From assembly GCA_964607375.1 (NCBI GenBank), contig CAZSJY010000040.1, positions 1-16,727 of the forward strand: a stretch of DNA of 16,727 nucleotides, read 5' to 3'. Source of the stretch: JACNLC01 sp964607375 (lineage in GTDB: Bacteria; Fidelibacterota; Marinisomatia; SCGC-AAA003-L08; JACNLC01). Shown piece by piece: positions 6,914 through 14,465 of this stretch; positions within the stretch are counted from its first letter, which is position 1, and every line of letters begins with the position of its first letter. Both the position numbers and the translations under genes were made by a program. The notes under the pieces were generated by a model that worked only from the letters and a program-made list of their open reading frames with translations, had not been told where the DNA came from and did no database searches.

Positions 6914-8154
6914 TTTTCTGATAAATTTTGAAGTGCTTTTACTCTTTCCAAAACCGGTGGATGGCTATAATTCAAAACAACAGTTAGCTTGTGCGGTGTT
7001 AAATTGGATAAGTTTTCTGCTGACAATCGCTTCAAACCGTTTATCATCGATTCTGGAGATTTAGTTGTAGTAGAAGCAAATTTGTCTGCTTCAAATTCGT
7101 GTTTACGAGCGAGTGCGTTGAAGATAACTCCCAAAACGAGTTCAATAGGAGTATATAAAATCGAGAAAAATAACAAACCAGCATAAATAGATAACTCAGA
7201 CATTTTGAATGCATCAAATAAATCTCGATTTTCCAAGAAAAATGACATCAAATAGAAAATTATTGCTGAATGAAAAATAGAAATAATAACTCCTTTTATA
7301 ATGTGTCGTTTCTTATAGTGACCAACCTCGTGTGCGAGAATGCCAAGTAGTTCATCGGAGTTGTGTTTTTCTATGAGTGTATCAAATAATGCGACTCTTT
7401 TTCGTTTTCCAAACCCACTAAAATATGCATTTGAATGCAACGACCGACGAGAGCCATCCATCACATCAATTCGTGCTAAAGGAAATTTTACTTTTTGAGT
7501 GTATTCGGTAATTTTGTCTTTTAATTCACCTCCTTCAAGTGGGATAAACTTGTTAAACATTGGTGCAATTACGGAATTATACAATGGTTGAATAATCACC
7601 GAAAATGATGATACTGCCAACCACGCATAGAGCCATGCATATTCACCTGTTTTGTCAAAGAAAAATAAAATTCCTCCCATCACCATTCCGCCAAGAATAA
7701 TAGTGATTAAATACGATTTCAGTTTATCTGTTAAGAAAGTCTTGATGGTCATTTTGTTGAAACCATATTTTTCTTCGATTACAAAATTAGCATAAAGTGA
7801 AAACGGAATCATCAGAAAATCTTTTACAAAAAACAAAATTGCGAAGTATATCAATCCGTTTGAGATAGCAGAAGTAAACTCAAATTCCCTAACAAATTTG
7901 TCTAAATAATCGAATCCACCCAACAAAATCATTCCTATGATTAAAATGAAGTTTAACGATGAAATGATAAACCCAAGTCGTGTATTCTCCCGAGTATATT
8001 CCTGTGATTTTGCATACTTATCTTTATCATAAAATTCTGTAAACTCATTGGGTAATGTTGGACTTAAAGCTCGAAGATTTAGTAATTTCGATAAACACCC
8101 GAGAAGAAATTCAAAAATAATAGCTGTGATAATGATTACAAAATATATGTTCAT
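6910..8154 (-). CDS. M48 family membrane metalloprotease, Ste24/CAAX prenyl protease 1-like
   Basis: Multi-pass inner-membrane zinc endopeptidase. Hydrophobic segments are visible at about 3-20, 60-80, 98-122, 148-165, 172-195, 286-306 and 322-345. The zinc site is HEVGH (275-279) with the third ligand Glu353 in HEFEADKFA, which keeps the ExxxD spacing. The SHPP motif before the C terminus (397-400) is typical of Ste24-like M48 enzymes. At 414 residues it matches bacterial Ste24 homologues and is longer than HtpX (about 290). Bacteria do not prenylate proteins in the eukaryotic way, so the likely role is membrane-protein quality control. It starts 3 nt after the cupin stop and overlaps the lipase start by 4 nt, so lipase translation may depend on it. 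Confidence 0.93.
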   Translation of the reverse strand: MNIYFVIIITAIIFEFLLGCLSKLLNLRALSPTLPNEFTEFYDKDKYAKSQEYTRENTRLGFIISSLNFILIIGMILLGGFDYLDKFVREFEFTSAISNGLIYFAILFFVKDFLMIPFSLYANFVIEEKYGFNKMTIKTFLTDKLKSYLITIILGGMVMGGILFFFDKTGEYAWLYAWLAVSSFSVIIQPLYNSVIAPMFNKFIPLEGGELKDKITEYTQKVKFPLARIDVMDGSRRSLHSNAYFSGFGKRKRVALFDTLIEKHNSDELLGILAHEVGHYKKRHIIKGVIISIFHSAIIFYLMSFFLENRDLFDAFKMSELSIYAGLLFFSILYTPIELVLGVIFNALARKHEFEADKFASTTTKSPESMINGLKRLSAENLSNLTPHKLTVVLNYSHPPVLERVKALQNLSEK

Positions 8155-8157
8155 TTG

Positions 8158-8424
8158 TTACCCAAAATTATAATGTTTACGAACCGGTTTAGTAACTTTC
8201 CAGCGGCATTGAAGACCTTTTGGAAAAACTATAAAATCACCAACTCCAAATTTTACTAATTCTTTAGTCGTTGAAACTTCAATTTCTCCCTCGAGGATTA
8301 AACACGACTCTCTTTCGTTATATTCCCAATCGAATTCTGATATTTCGCAAGTCCAAATTGGCCAGTTCCGTATTCCTTTTTCGTCGATTTCTTCTTCAGA
8401 TAATCTTTGTTTGATGATATTCAT
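8158..8424 (-). CDS. Small single-domain cupin protein (cupin_3/DUF861-like)
   Basis: 88-residue beta-barrel protein. The pattern WPIWTCEISEFDWEY (21-35), ESCLILEGEIEV (39-50) and FGVGDFIVFPKGLQCRWKV (58-76) matches short cupins of the DUF861/EutQ-like group. The canonical cupin metal histidines are replaced: the first block has no HxH and the second no His. A metal-dependent enzyme role is therefore uncertain, and small-molecule binding is possible. GAAAGGGA before the ATG at 8424 is a fair ribosome binding site. The gene lies 25 bases after the HAD gene and 3 bases before the M48 gene, in the same transcription unit. Its substrate is unknown. Confidence 0.85.
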   Translation of the reverse strand: MNIIKQRLSEEEIDEKGIRNWPIWTCEISEFDWEYNERESCLILEGEIEVSTTKELVKFGVGDFIVFPKGLQCRWKVTKPVRKHYNFG

Positions 8425-8449
8425 AAATTTTCCCTTTCAAATGAATCAT

Positions 8450-9055
8450 TTACTTAATGTGATGTTCCAAAAATTTTACTAATTCCTCAATATTCTTATA
8501 ATGATGAGAAGTGATTCCAAGAGTTTTTGCAGATTGGATATTTTTCCATTGGTCATCAACATAAAGTGCTTCCGCCGAAGTAGTGTTTGTAACATGGAGT
8601 GCAAATCGGTAAATCTGTACATCTGGTTTTAGCACTCCTGCATCTTGTGAAGTTATGACTCCCTTAACATTTTCAAAGAAACTAAATTTTGATTTCAAAT
8701 GTTTTATGTGGCGATTAGTTGTGTTTGACAATAGCCAAACATCCATCCTCTTATTTAATTCTGGTAAAAGATTGGTTGGTAGCATTTCCCCAACTTCTGT
8801 AGATACCCACCGTTTTTTAAACTCATCATATTCCAATCGTTCTCCGCTTGTCAAGGCGTATTGAATGTCGGAGAAATATTGTCTAAAATCAATTTCTCCT
8901 CGTTCATATCGCATAAATATTTCACCTTGAACAATTTCTTTGGTGAGAATGTATGGTGTATCCGTCAATTTTGCGACATAATTCACCATAACTGATTGGT
9001 CAACACCAATCATTACATTGAACAAATCAAAAAAGATGGTCTTTTTGATTTTCAT
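8450..9055 (-). CDS. HAD-like hydrolase, YihX/haloacid dehalogenase-type, without the usual Asp+2
   Basis: 201-residue HAD fold protein. Motif I is FFDLFNVMIGVD with presumed nucleophile Asp10; two positions on is Phe12, not the Asp used as acid/base by most HAD phosphatases. Motif II is LLSNTT (108-113), motif III Lys143 (GVLKPD) and motif IV YVDD (165-168). This pattern resembles the YihX (alpha-glucose-1-phosphate phosphatase) and 2-haloacid dehalogenase branches, where the +2 residue also varies. The substrate is unknown. The start has a strong AGGAG site (9061-9065) after a 122-base gap, so this is probably the first gene of the eight-gene run that ends with glpD. Confidence 0.85.
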   Translation of the reverse strand: MKIKKTIFFDLFNVMIGVDQSVMVNYVAKLTDTPYILTKEIVQGEIFMRYERGEIDFRQYFSDIQYALTSGERLEYDEFKKRWVSTEVGEMLPTNLLPELNKRMDVWLLSNTTNRHIKHLKSKFSFFENVKGVITSQDAGVLKPDVQIYRFALHVTNTTSAEALYVDDQWKNIQSAKTLGITSHHYKNIEELVKFLEHHIK

Positions 9056-9060
9056 TGTTT

Positions 9061-9065
9061 CTCCT
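9061..9065 (-). promoter_or_regulatory. Ribosome binding site of the first gene of the lipid-operon run
   Basis: Minus-strand AGGAG five bases before the ATG at 9055, the same spacing as htrA. It is the strongest site in the run and supports this gene as the lead of the transcription unit. Confidence 0.75.
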
Positions 9066-9081
9066 AATTTTTATAAAGATA

Positions 9082-9125
9082 AATCACAATAAAATATACG
9101 AACACAAGTGAGTTTATTTGTGATT
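9082..9125. promoter_or_regulatory. Imperfect inverted repeat upstream of the HAD gene
   Basis: AATCACAA (9082-9089) and TTGTGATT (9118-9125) are exact complements. The stem can be extended by four pairs (9090-9093 with 9113-9116) if T9117 is bulged, leaving a 19-base loop. It lies in the 122-base gap between the methyltransferase stop and the HAD start. It could be an operator, a leader hairpin or a weak terminator of the methyltransferase transcript. No promoter was called near it with confidence. Confidence 0.35.
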
Positions 9126-9177
9126 ATTTTAGAATTAATTTGATAAGAAAGAATATTTGAAAATTGGATAAATATGA

Positions 9178-9942
9178 TTAAATGGAACAATTATAAATTT
9201 GCAACTTACTTCCTTCGTTAAATGGAGTTCGATAGTAATCACCCCAAACATCTAGGATAGTAAATCCAGCATCGGTTAGAATCCGATTCATTGTATCAGG
9301 ATAAAACATCCGCAAAGTAAACTTCATCAAATCAAAATCTTGTTGAGATTGACTCGAATAATACCAAGAGATTTCGTTGATTTCGGTTTCGGGATTGTAT
9401 TCATTGGATTCTTCAATAGAAATTGTTTCATTTGTTTTTGAATCGATGTATTCCATTAAAGCAAATCGCATTCCATGCGGGCGATATAAAAATAGAGGAT
9501 TTGGAGCAAAAATATCAATCACAAATCGTCCTTTTTGTTTGATATGTTTACGAACACAGTGTAGGCACATTTGAGCATCATCATCTGTTAACAAATGTAG
9601 AAATGAGTTGAATCCGATAAATATCAAATCGAATTTCTTTTTAAGATTAAAATCTCGCATATCACTGTTAGAAATGGTAGTTTTTGGATATGATTTTAGT
9701 TTTTGTTCAGATGTTTTGCAAAAATCTTTTGATAACTCTACCCCAGTATATTCAGCACCTTCACGAATAAGCGGAATTGCTAATCTCCCTGTGCCGGATG
9801 CAAGCTCCAAAACGGTAGGTCCGGCAGTATCTAAAAAGATATTCTTCCAAAATTCAATATCGTTTTTCTTCCACCAATGCTCATCATCGTAAATTTGGCC
9901 ATTATTGTAAACTGTGTTATTATAAGTAGTTAATTTTTTCAT
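9178..9942 (-). CDS. Class I SAM-dependent methyltransferase, substrate unknown
   Basis: 254-residue Rossmann-fold methyltransferase. Motif I is VLELASGTGRLAIPL (44-58), the acidic ribose-binding residue is Glu69 (GVELS), and SDMRDF (93-98) is the adenine-binding block. FDLIFIGFNSFLHLL (104-118) corresponds to motif IV. The C-terminal half carries a beta-rich insertion (about 150-205), as in methyltransferases of small molecules. The start at 9942 has no clear Shine-Dalgarno sequence in its AT-rich leader. It is flanked by gaps of 122 and 99 bases and is probably transcribed alone or by read-through from the M24 gene. Confidence 0.88.
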   Translation of the reverse strand: MKKLTTYNNTVYNNGQIYDDEHWWKKNDIEFWKNIFLDTAGPTVLELASGTGRLAIPLIREGAEYTGVELSKDFCKTSEQKLKSYPKTTISNSDMRDFNLKKKFDLIFIGFNSFLHLLTDDDAQMCLHCVRKHIKQKGRFVIDIFAPNPLFLYRPHGMRFALMEYIDSKTNETISIEESNEYNPETEINEISWYYSSQSQQDFDLMKFTLRMFYPDTMNRILTDAGFTILDVWGDYYRTPFNEGSKLQIYNCSI

Positions 9943-9990
9943 TTATATATCATTTACTTTGAGATTAAGAAACAACGATTTTAAAGTATT

Positions 9991-10020
9991 GTGATTCTGG
10001 AATAGATATTCCTTAATCAC
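9991..10020 (-). terminator. 30-base imperfect palindrome, possible terminator of the M24 gene
   Basis: GTGATT (9991-9996) pairs with AATCAC (10015-10020) and GGAATA (9999-10004) pairs with TATTCC (10007-10012), separated by a 2x2 internal loop and closed by a 2-base GA. It starts 22 bases after the M24 stop on the minus strand. The tail AATACTTT is only weakly T-rich, so it may be an mRNA-end hairpin or a protein site rather than a true intrinsic terminator. Confidence 0.4.
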
Positions 10021-10041
10021 TGTTCGATATTCGTTTTTTTG

Positions 10042-11118
10042 TTACAGAATTATCAAATCCTTCATTGATCGATTTAAAACGTCACATCCATCTTTTTTAA
10101 TCCAACAATCATCTTCAATGCGAACACCACCAAATCCCGGAATGTAAATTCCAGGTTCAATTGTTACCACACAATTCTCAACGATTGGCTCAGTGTTCAA
10201 TTTATTTACTCGTGGCAAAGTGTGAACTTCAAGTCCGATTCCGTGTCCTGTGGAATGACAAAATTCTTTTCCATAACCAGCCTTAGTAATTACATCTCTA
10301 CAGACTTTATCCAGCTCTGCGCCGGTGATGCCAGCCTTAGCTTTTTTTGTCCCAGCTTTATTTGATTTAAGTACGATGCCATAAATTTCTCTATGTTTTT
10401 CAGTGACCTCACCAACTAAAACAGTTCGGGTCATATCAGCGTGATAACCATTATATTTTGCACCAAAATCTAAAACTACAAAATCGCCACTTTCCAGCTT
10501 TTTGTCCGAAGGACGAGCGTGGGGAAGAGCACTGTTCACACCACTGGCAACAATTGGGTCGAAACTGTCCTTGTCTCCACCACGAAGTTTTATCAAATAA
10601 GATAATTTTGCGGAAATTTCTTTTTCAGTTACTCCAATTTTGATATCTGGAATTAAACTCTCAAATGCTTGGTCAGTAATTTCTACTGCTTTTTTGAGTG
10701 TTTTGATTTCGTTGATATCTTTGACAATAGCTAACCTTTCTACAATATTCTCGGTAGAGAACCACTCAATTTTCGGAAATTCCTCATTTAATTTGTTAAA
10801 TAGAGAAACATTCATATCTAATGACTCAAATCCAATTTTTAGTTTACTGTTTAGTAATTTTAGTTTATTAATAGTATTGATGTATCCACCACTAATCATA
10901 TGAATATCAAAATCTTTTACTTCTTCTTTTGATTGAACATCATAGCGAGTATCAGAGAAAAAATGTTGACTGTCCGGAAAAATTAAGAGTTGCCCTGCTG
11001 AGCCCGTAAATCCGGAGAGATATCGGACATTGGTTAAATTGGTTACATAAAATCCATCCAAATTTCTTTCAGATAGTTGTTCTTTAAGTTTATTGAGTCT
11101 TTGTTTTGTAAAATTCAT
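10042..11118 (-). CDS. M24 family Xaa-Pro peptidase (aminopeptidase P/prolidase-like)
   Basis: Cytosolic dinuclear-metal exopeptidase that cleaves Xaa-Pro bonds from peptides. Residues 1-130 form the creatinase-type N-terminal domain (DGFYVTNLTNVRYLSGFTGS) and 137-358 the pita-bread catalytic domain. All five metal ligands are visible: Asp217 (VVLDFGA), Asp228 (YHADMTR), His292 (STGHGIG), Glu321 (TIEPGIY) and Glu335 (VRIEDD). His200 (LPHARPSD) and His299 are the usual auxiliary histidines. At 358 residues it matches the short YqhT-like group rather than the longer enterobacterial PepP/PepQ. It stands apart from its neighbours by gaps of 99 and 234 bases. Confidence 0.95.
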   Translation of the reverse strand: MNFTKQRLNKLKEQLSERNLDGFYVTNLTNVRYLSGFTGSAGQLLIFPDSQHFFSDTRYDVQSKEEVKDFDIHMISGGYINTINKLKLLNSKLKIGFESLDMNVSLFNKLNEEFPKIEWFSTENIVERLAIVKDINEIKTLKKAVEITDQAFESLIPDIKIGVTEKEISAKLSYLIKLRGGDKDSFDPIVASGVNSALPHARPSDKKLESGDFVVLDFGAKYNGYHADMTRTVLVGEVTEKHREIYGIVLKSNKAGTKKAKAGITGAELDKVCRDVITKAGYGKEFCHSTGHGIGLEVHTLPRVNKLNTEPIVENCVVTIEPGIYIPGFGGVRIEDDCWIKKDGCDVLNRSMKDLIIL

Positions 11119-11352
11119 TGTGCTTTCCTGTTAATTGGGATAAATCCATAATTCCATTATTTTTATAGCTTCTATTCGTCTTTATGAATATTATTATCAA
11201 ACAGACTATACAGATTATCATAGTCCCTACTACAAGCATATTCGATTTTCTTACTGTTTAAAAGAAAGAAACACATTACATTTGACAAGAGAGTTACTAT
11301 CCTGGAATCTTCTTTGATGAGAGAATTACAACATAAACGAACTTTAATCAAA
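11119..11352. other. 234-base gap between the TPR gene and the M24 gene
   Basis: AT-rich, no convincing gene. A 70-codon minus-strand frame across it overlaps the end of the TPR gene and looks like chance. GACTAT (11204-11209) and ATAGTC (11220-11225) form a small inverted repeat with a 10-base loop. The gap should contain the end of the dnaE operon and the promoter of the M24 gene, but neither can be pinpointed. Confidence 0.4.
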
Positions 11353-12072
11353 TTATTCCACTTTAGATGATAGTAATTTTTCAATTTCTTTACGTTCTTT
11401 GTCGAGTTGTTTTTTATTGCTATCAGTAGATTTTATTGATGTAATTATTTCCATAGCTTGTTGATAATTACCTTGCGACTTAAAAATCTTCGCCAAAGTA
11501 AGAGTTGCAAAACGCTTATTTATTGGTTTACCTATGGGCAGTATTTTCTTCATAGGTTTAGAAGATTTAAGTTTCGACTGAGGTTCGTTATTAGGTTTGG
11601 ATTTAGAATCAGGTTTTGCCTTTTCCTTAGTTTCTTTCTTCTTCAGTTCTGGTGGTTCATGTGTTAGTTCTTCTTCGTTTTCTCTTACCCATTTTTGACA
11701 AATCTCATCATCTGGATAAATCCTTAAAATTTTTGATACAGTTTGCAAAATTGTTTTAGGGCTTCTTTTCAATGATTTTTGAATCTCTAACAACAACCTC
11801 ATACCATTAATATGAGCTTGATGATTATTCACTACAAATTTTAAATGTTGTTCAGCTTGCTGAATGTTATTGTCAATCAATTCAACTTTTGCAAAAATGT
11901 ATTTCCCTTCAACAGAATCTGGATGATGTTTTAAACCGATTTTGCACACTTTTCGTGCACGAAAAAAATCTTTTTCCTTGAAATAGATATCAGCCAACAC
12001 CGGAAATAGTGATGTTTTAAAATCTTCAGCAAAATGATGTTCGAGTGCTCGTTTATCTGTTAAATCAATCAT
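11353..12072 (-). CDS. TPR-repeat protein with a charged low-complexity linker
   Basis: 239-residue protein of unknown role. TPR-like helical pairs occur at about 18-51 and 52-85, with further helices to 135. A Lys/Pro/Ser/Glu-rich linker at about 136-178 is followed by another TPR-like unit at 189-216 (ATLTLAKIFKSQGNYQQAMEIITSIK region, shortened here to its key Gly201, Tyr203 and Ala206). A Lys/Glu-rich C-terminal helix ends the protein. No signal peptide or membrane segment is seen, so it is probably a cytosolic scaffold. Its ATG overlaps the carboxyltransferase stop by one base (TAATG), so it is translationally coupled to pccB as the last gene of the operon. Confidence 0.85.
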   Translation of the reverse strand: MIDLTDKRALEHHFAEDFKTSLFPVLADIYFKEKDFFRARKVCKIGLKHHPDSVEGKYIFAKVELIDNNIQQAEQHLKFVVNNHQAHINGMRLLLEIQKSLKRSPKTILQTVSKILRIYPDDEICQKWVRENEEELTHEPPELKKKETKEKAKPDSKSKPNNEPQSKLKSSKPMKKILPIGKPINKRFATLTLAKIFKSQGNYQQAMEIITSIKSTDSNKKQLDKERKEIEKLLSSKVE

Positions 12073-13631
12073 TATAAAGGGATATTCCCATGTTTTTTCT
12101 TTGGATTTGTATCCACTTTTGTGGATAGCAACTCAAGTCCACTAATTAACCGAAATCGAGTTTCGTGTGGTTCGATGACATCATCAACATAACCTCGTTC
12201 TGCAGCGATATACGGATTTGCAAACTTCTCACGATACTTTTGCACTAACTCATCCATTTTTTCTTCAGGATTGTCAGCATTTGCGATATCTTTTTTCCAA
12301 ATTATTTCAACAGCCCCCTTTGGTCCCATCACAGCAATTTCTGCAGTTGGCCAAGCAAAATTCAAATCTCCTCTTATGTGTTTTGATGACATCACATCAT
12401 ACGCTCCACCATAAGCTTTTCGAGTTATAACCGTTATCTTTGGAACGGTTGCTTCGCAATACGCGTAGAGTAATTTTGCCCCATTTTTAATGATACCTCT
12501 CCATTCTTGGTCGGTACCCGGTAAGAATCCCGGTACATCTTCGAAGGTTATAATCGGTATATTAAACGCATCTAAAAAACGAACAAACCGCCCAGCTTTT
12601 GTGGATGAATCGATGTCCAATACTCCAGCTAAATGTGCTGGTTGATTTGCAATAATTCCCACAGAACGCCCATCCAAACGAGCAAATCCACAAATGATAT
12701 TTTGTGCAAAGTCTTTGTGAACTTCGAGGAAAGTGTTTCTATCCATCACAGACTCTATAACTTTGTGCATATCATAAGGTTTGTTGGGGTTCTTTGGAAT
12801 GAGGTTATCGAGCTCTTCATCAACTCTATGAGGGTCATCATTTGTTTTGATATTTGGCGCATCGTCTATATTGTTGAGTGGAAGGTATGACATCAACTTT
12901 CTGATAGTCTGTATGACTTCCACTTCATTTTCACAAGCAAAATGTGAAACTCCTGACTTAGATGAATGTGTTTCTGCTCCACCCAAATTTTCCATTGTAA
13001 CTTCTTCGTGTGTAACCGTTTTAACCACATTTGGTCCAGTTACAAACATATGGCTGGTTTTCTTTGCCATTAGTATAAAATCTGTAATTGCTGGTGAATA
13101 TACAGCTCCACCCGCACACGGTCCTAATACAGCCGAAATTTGTGGAATAACTCCAGAAGCAAGAGTGTTTCGCAAGAAGATGTCCGCATATCCAGCGAGA
13201 CTAACAACACCTTCCTGAATTCGTGCTCCACCGGAATCGTTGAGTCCAATTACAGGTGCACCTACTTTCATTGCCATATCCATAATTTTACAGACTTTTT
13301 CAGCAAATGTTTCGGATAAAGACCCACCAAAAACCGTGAAATCTTGCGAAAACACAAACACTTTTCTTTTATCAATAGTGCCGTAACCTGTAATTACGCC
13401 GTCGGTTGGAATTCGATTATTTTCCATTCCAAAATCTGTAGACCGATGTTTGACAAACATATCCATTTCGATAAACGAGTTTTTGTCGAGTAGAATATCA
13501 ACTCGCTCACGAGCTGTTAATTTATTTTTGGAATGTTGTTTTTCAATACGGTCTTTACCCCCACCGAGTTTGGCTTCGACTCGTTTTCGTTCTAAAGTTT
13601 GGATGAGTGGATTCGTTTTATCTGTTTTCAT
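12072..13631 (-). CDS. pccB: Acyl-CoA carboxylase carboxyltransferase subunit (propionyl-CoA carboxylase beta / MmdA-like)
   Basis: Carries out the carboxyl transfer between biotin and propionyl-CoA giving methylmalonyl-CoA, or the reverse. The 519-residue product has two crotonase-like domains. The N domain carries NDSGGARIQEGV (131-142) and the oxyanion block GPCAGGAVYSPA (170-181). The C domain carries EDVPGFLPGTDQE (364-376) and KAYGGAYDVMSSK (405-417). Asp412 occupies the position that in Streptomyces PccB favours propionyl-CoA. I chose the ATG at 13631 because it gives the family N terminus. An upstream in-frame ATG at 13700 would add 23 unrelated residues inside the preceding gene. It overlaps the cobalamin-binding gene by 14 nt. 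No biotin carboxylase or biotin carrier is in the window, and no membrane decarboxylase subunit is next to it, so the MmdA role is less likely but not excluded. Confidence 0.94.
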   Translation of the reverse strand: MKTDKTNPLIQTLERKRVEAKLGGGKDRIEKQHSKNKLTARERVDILLDKNSFIEMDMFVKHRSTDFGMENNRIPTDGVITGYGTIDKRKVFVFSQDFTVFGGSLSETFAEKVCKIMDMAMKVGAPVIGLNDSGGARIQEGVVSLAGYADIFLRNTLASGVIPQISAVLGPCAGGAVYSPAITDFILMAKKTSHMFVTGPNVVKTVTHEEVTMENLGGAETHSSKSGVSHFACENEVEVIQTIRKLMSYLPLNNIDDAPNIKTNDDPHRVDEELDNLIPKNPNKPYDMHKVIESVMDRNTFLEVHKDFAQNIICGFARLDGRSVGIIANQPAHLAGVLDIDSSTKAGRFVRFLDAFNIPIITFEDVPGFLPGTDQEWRGIIKNGAKLLYAYCEATVPKITVITRKAYGGAYDVMSSKHIRGDLNFAWPTAEIAVMGPKGAVEIIWKKDIANADNPEEKMDELVQKYREKFANPYIAAERGYVDDVIEPHETRFRLISGLELLSTKVDTNPKKKHGNIPL

Positions 13632-14019
13632 TGACCCATCCTGTGATATAATCCACAGTATCTTTAACCGGTGTGCCTGGACCAAACAATTTCCCAACAC
13701 CTAGTTTATTCAATTTGTCCATATCTGAATCTGGAATAATTCCACCTCCAGTTAAAAGAACATCATCCAATCCTTCTTTTTTCATCAAATCCAAAACTCG
13801 TGGGAAGATTGTCATATGTGCACCACTCAAAATGGAAAGTGCAATAACATCAGCATCCTCTTGGACTGCAGCTGTTACAATCATCTCCGGTGTTTGCCGA
13901 AGTCCTAAATATATGACTTCCATTCCAGCATCACGATATGCCCGTGCCAAAACTTTTATTCCACGGTCATGACCATCCAAACCGGGTTTTGCCATTAAAA
14001 TTCGAATTATTTTGTCCAT
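13618..14019 (-). CDS. Methylmalonyl-CoA mutase small subunit, cobalamin-binding domain only
   Basis: 133-residue B12-binding flavodoxin-like domain corresponding to the C terminus of full-length mutases. It shows the base-off/His-on motif LDGHDRG (14-20; Asp15, His17, Gly20), the SIL block (62-64, the SxL signature) and GGG (91-93). Separate subunits of this kind pair with a catalytic TIM-barrel subunit in split methylmalonyl-CoA mutases, which interconvert methylmalonyl-CoA and succinyl-CoA. The catalytic subunit, epimerase and MeaB chaperone are not in the window and must lie elsewhere. The start overlaps the dtd stop by one base, and the end overlaps pccB by 14 nt. Pairing with an ethylmalonyl- or isobutyryl-CoA mutase is an alternative, but the adjacent carboxylase favours methylmalonyl-CoA. 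Confidence 0.92.
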   Translation of the reverse strand: MDKIIRILMAKPGLDGHDRGIKVLARAYRDAGMEVIYLGLRQTPEMIVTAAVQEDADVIALSILSGAHMTIFPRVLDLMKKEGLDDVLLTGGGIIPDSDMDKLNKLGVGKLFGPGTPVKDTVDYITGWVNENR

Positions 14020-14465
14020 TATTTTTCCCTACTATCCAAAACAAAAGTTACCGGACCTTGATTTACCAATTCAACATCCATAGTTTCACCAAAACAACCT
14101 GTTTCAACAGGAATTCCTTTTGATGACAGAAATTTTACAAATTGCCCATACAGTTGGTTACCCATCTTTGGATCAGCTGCTCTAGTAAAACTGGGTCGCC
14201 GTCCCTTTCGCCAATCTGCACACAATGTAAACTGACTAACTACCAAAATTGACCCATCAACATCGGCAATTGACAGATTCATATTTTCATTCCTATCCTG
14301 AAAAATACGAAATCCTGCAATTTTATCCGCTAAAAATCTTGCATCATCTTCAGAGTCGTCCTTTCGTACACCAAGCAAAATAAGTAATCCATTATTTACT
14401 TTTCCGACGATGTCATTTTGTACACTTACTTTTGCCCGAGATACTCTTTGTAAAACTGCTATCAT
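14019..14465 (-). CDS. dtd: D-aminoacyl-tRNA deacylase
   Basis: Cytosolic dimeric editing enzyme that removes D-amino acids (and glycine mischarged on tRNA-Ala) from tRNA. At 148 residues it has the standard length. The N terminus MIAVLQRVSRAKVSV is typical. Both active-site blocks are intact: SQFTLCADWRKGRRPSF (77-93) and NQGPVTF (135-141), with the cross-subunit Gly-cisPro pair Gly137-Pro138 that enforces chiral selection. It begins directly at the dnaE stop with no spacer and overlaps the next gene by one base, so it is co-transcribed with dnaE. Confidence 0.96.
   Translation of the reverse strand: MIAVLQRVSRAKVSVQNDIVGKVNNGLLILLGVRKDDSEDDARFLADKIAGFRIFQDRNENMNLSIADVDGSILVVSQFTLCADWRKGRRPSFTRAADPKMGNQLYGQFVKFLSSKGIPVETGCFGETMDVELVNQGPVTFVLDSREK

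Noticed and set aside
11172..11384. Minus-strand frame of 70 codons between the TPR and M24 genes
   Set aside because: It overlaps the end of the TPR gene in another frame, lacks a Shine-Dalgarno sequence and shows no domain or family-like composition.
13632..13700. Longer pccB with an upstream ATG at 13700
   Set aside because: The extra 23 residues lie wholly within the cobalamin-binding gene, do not look like the carboxyltransferase N terminus, and the ATG at 13631 yields the standard family length.
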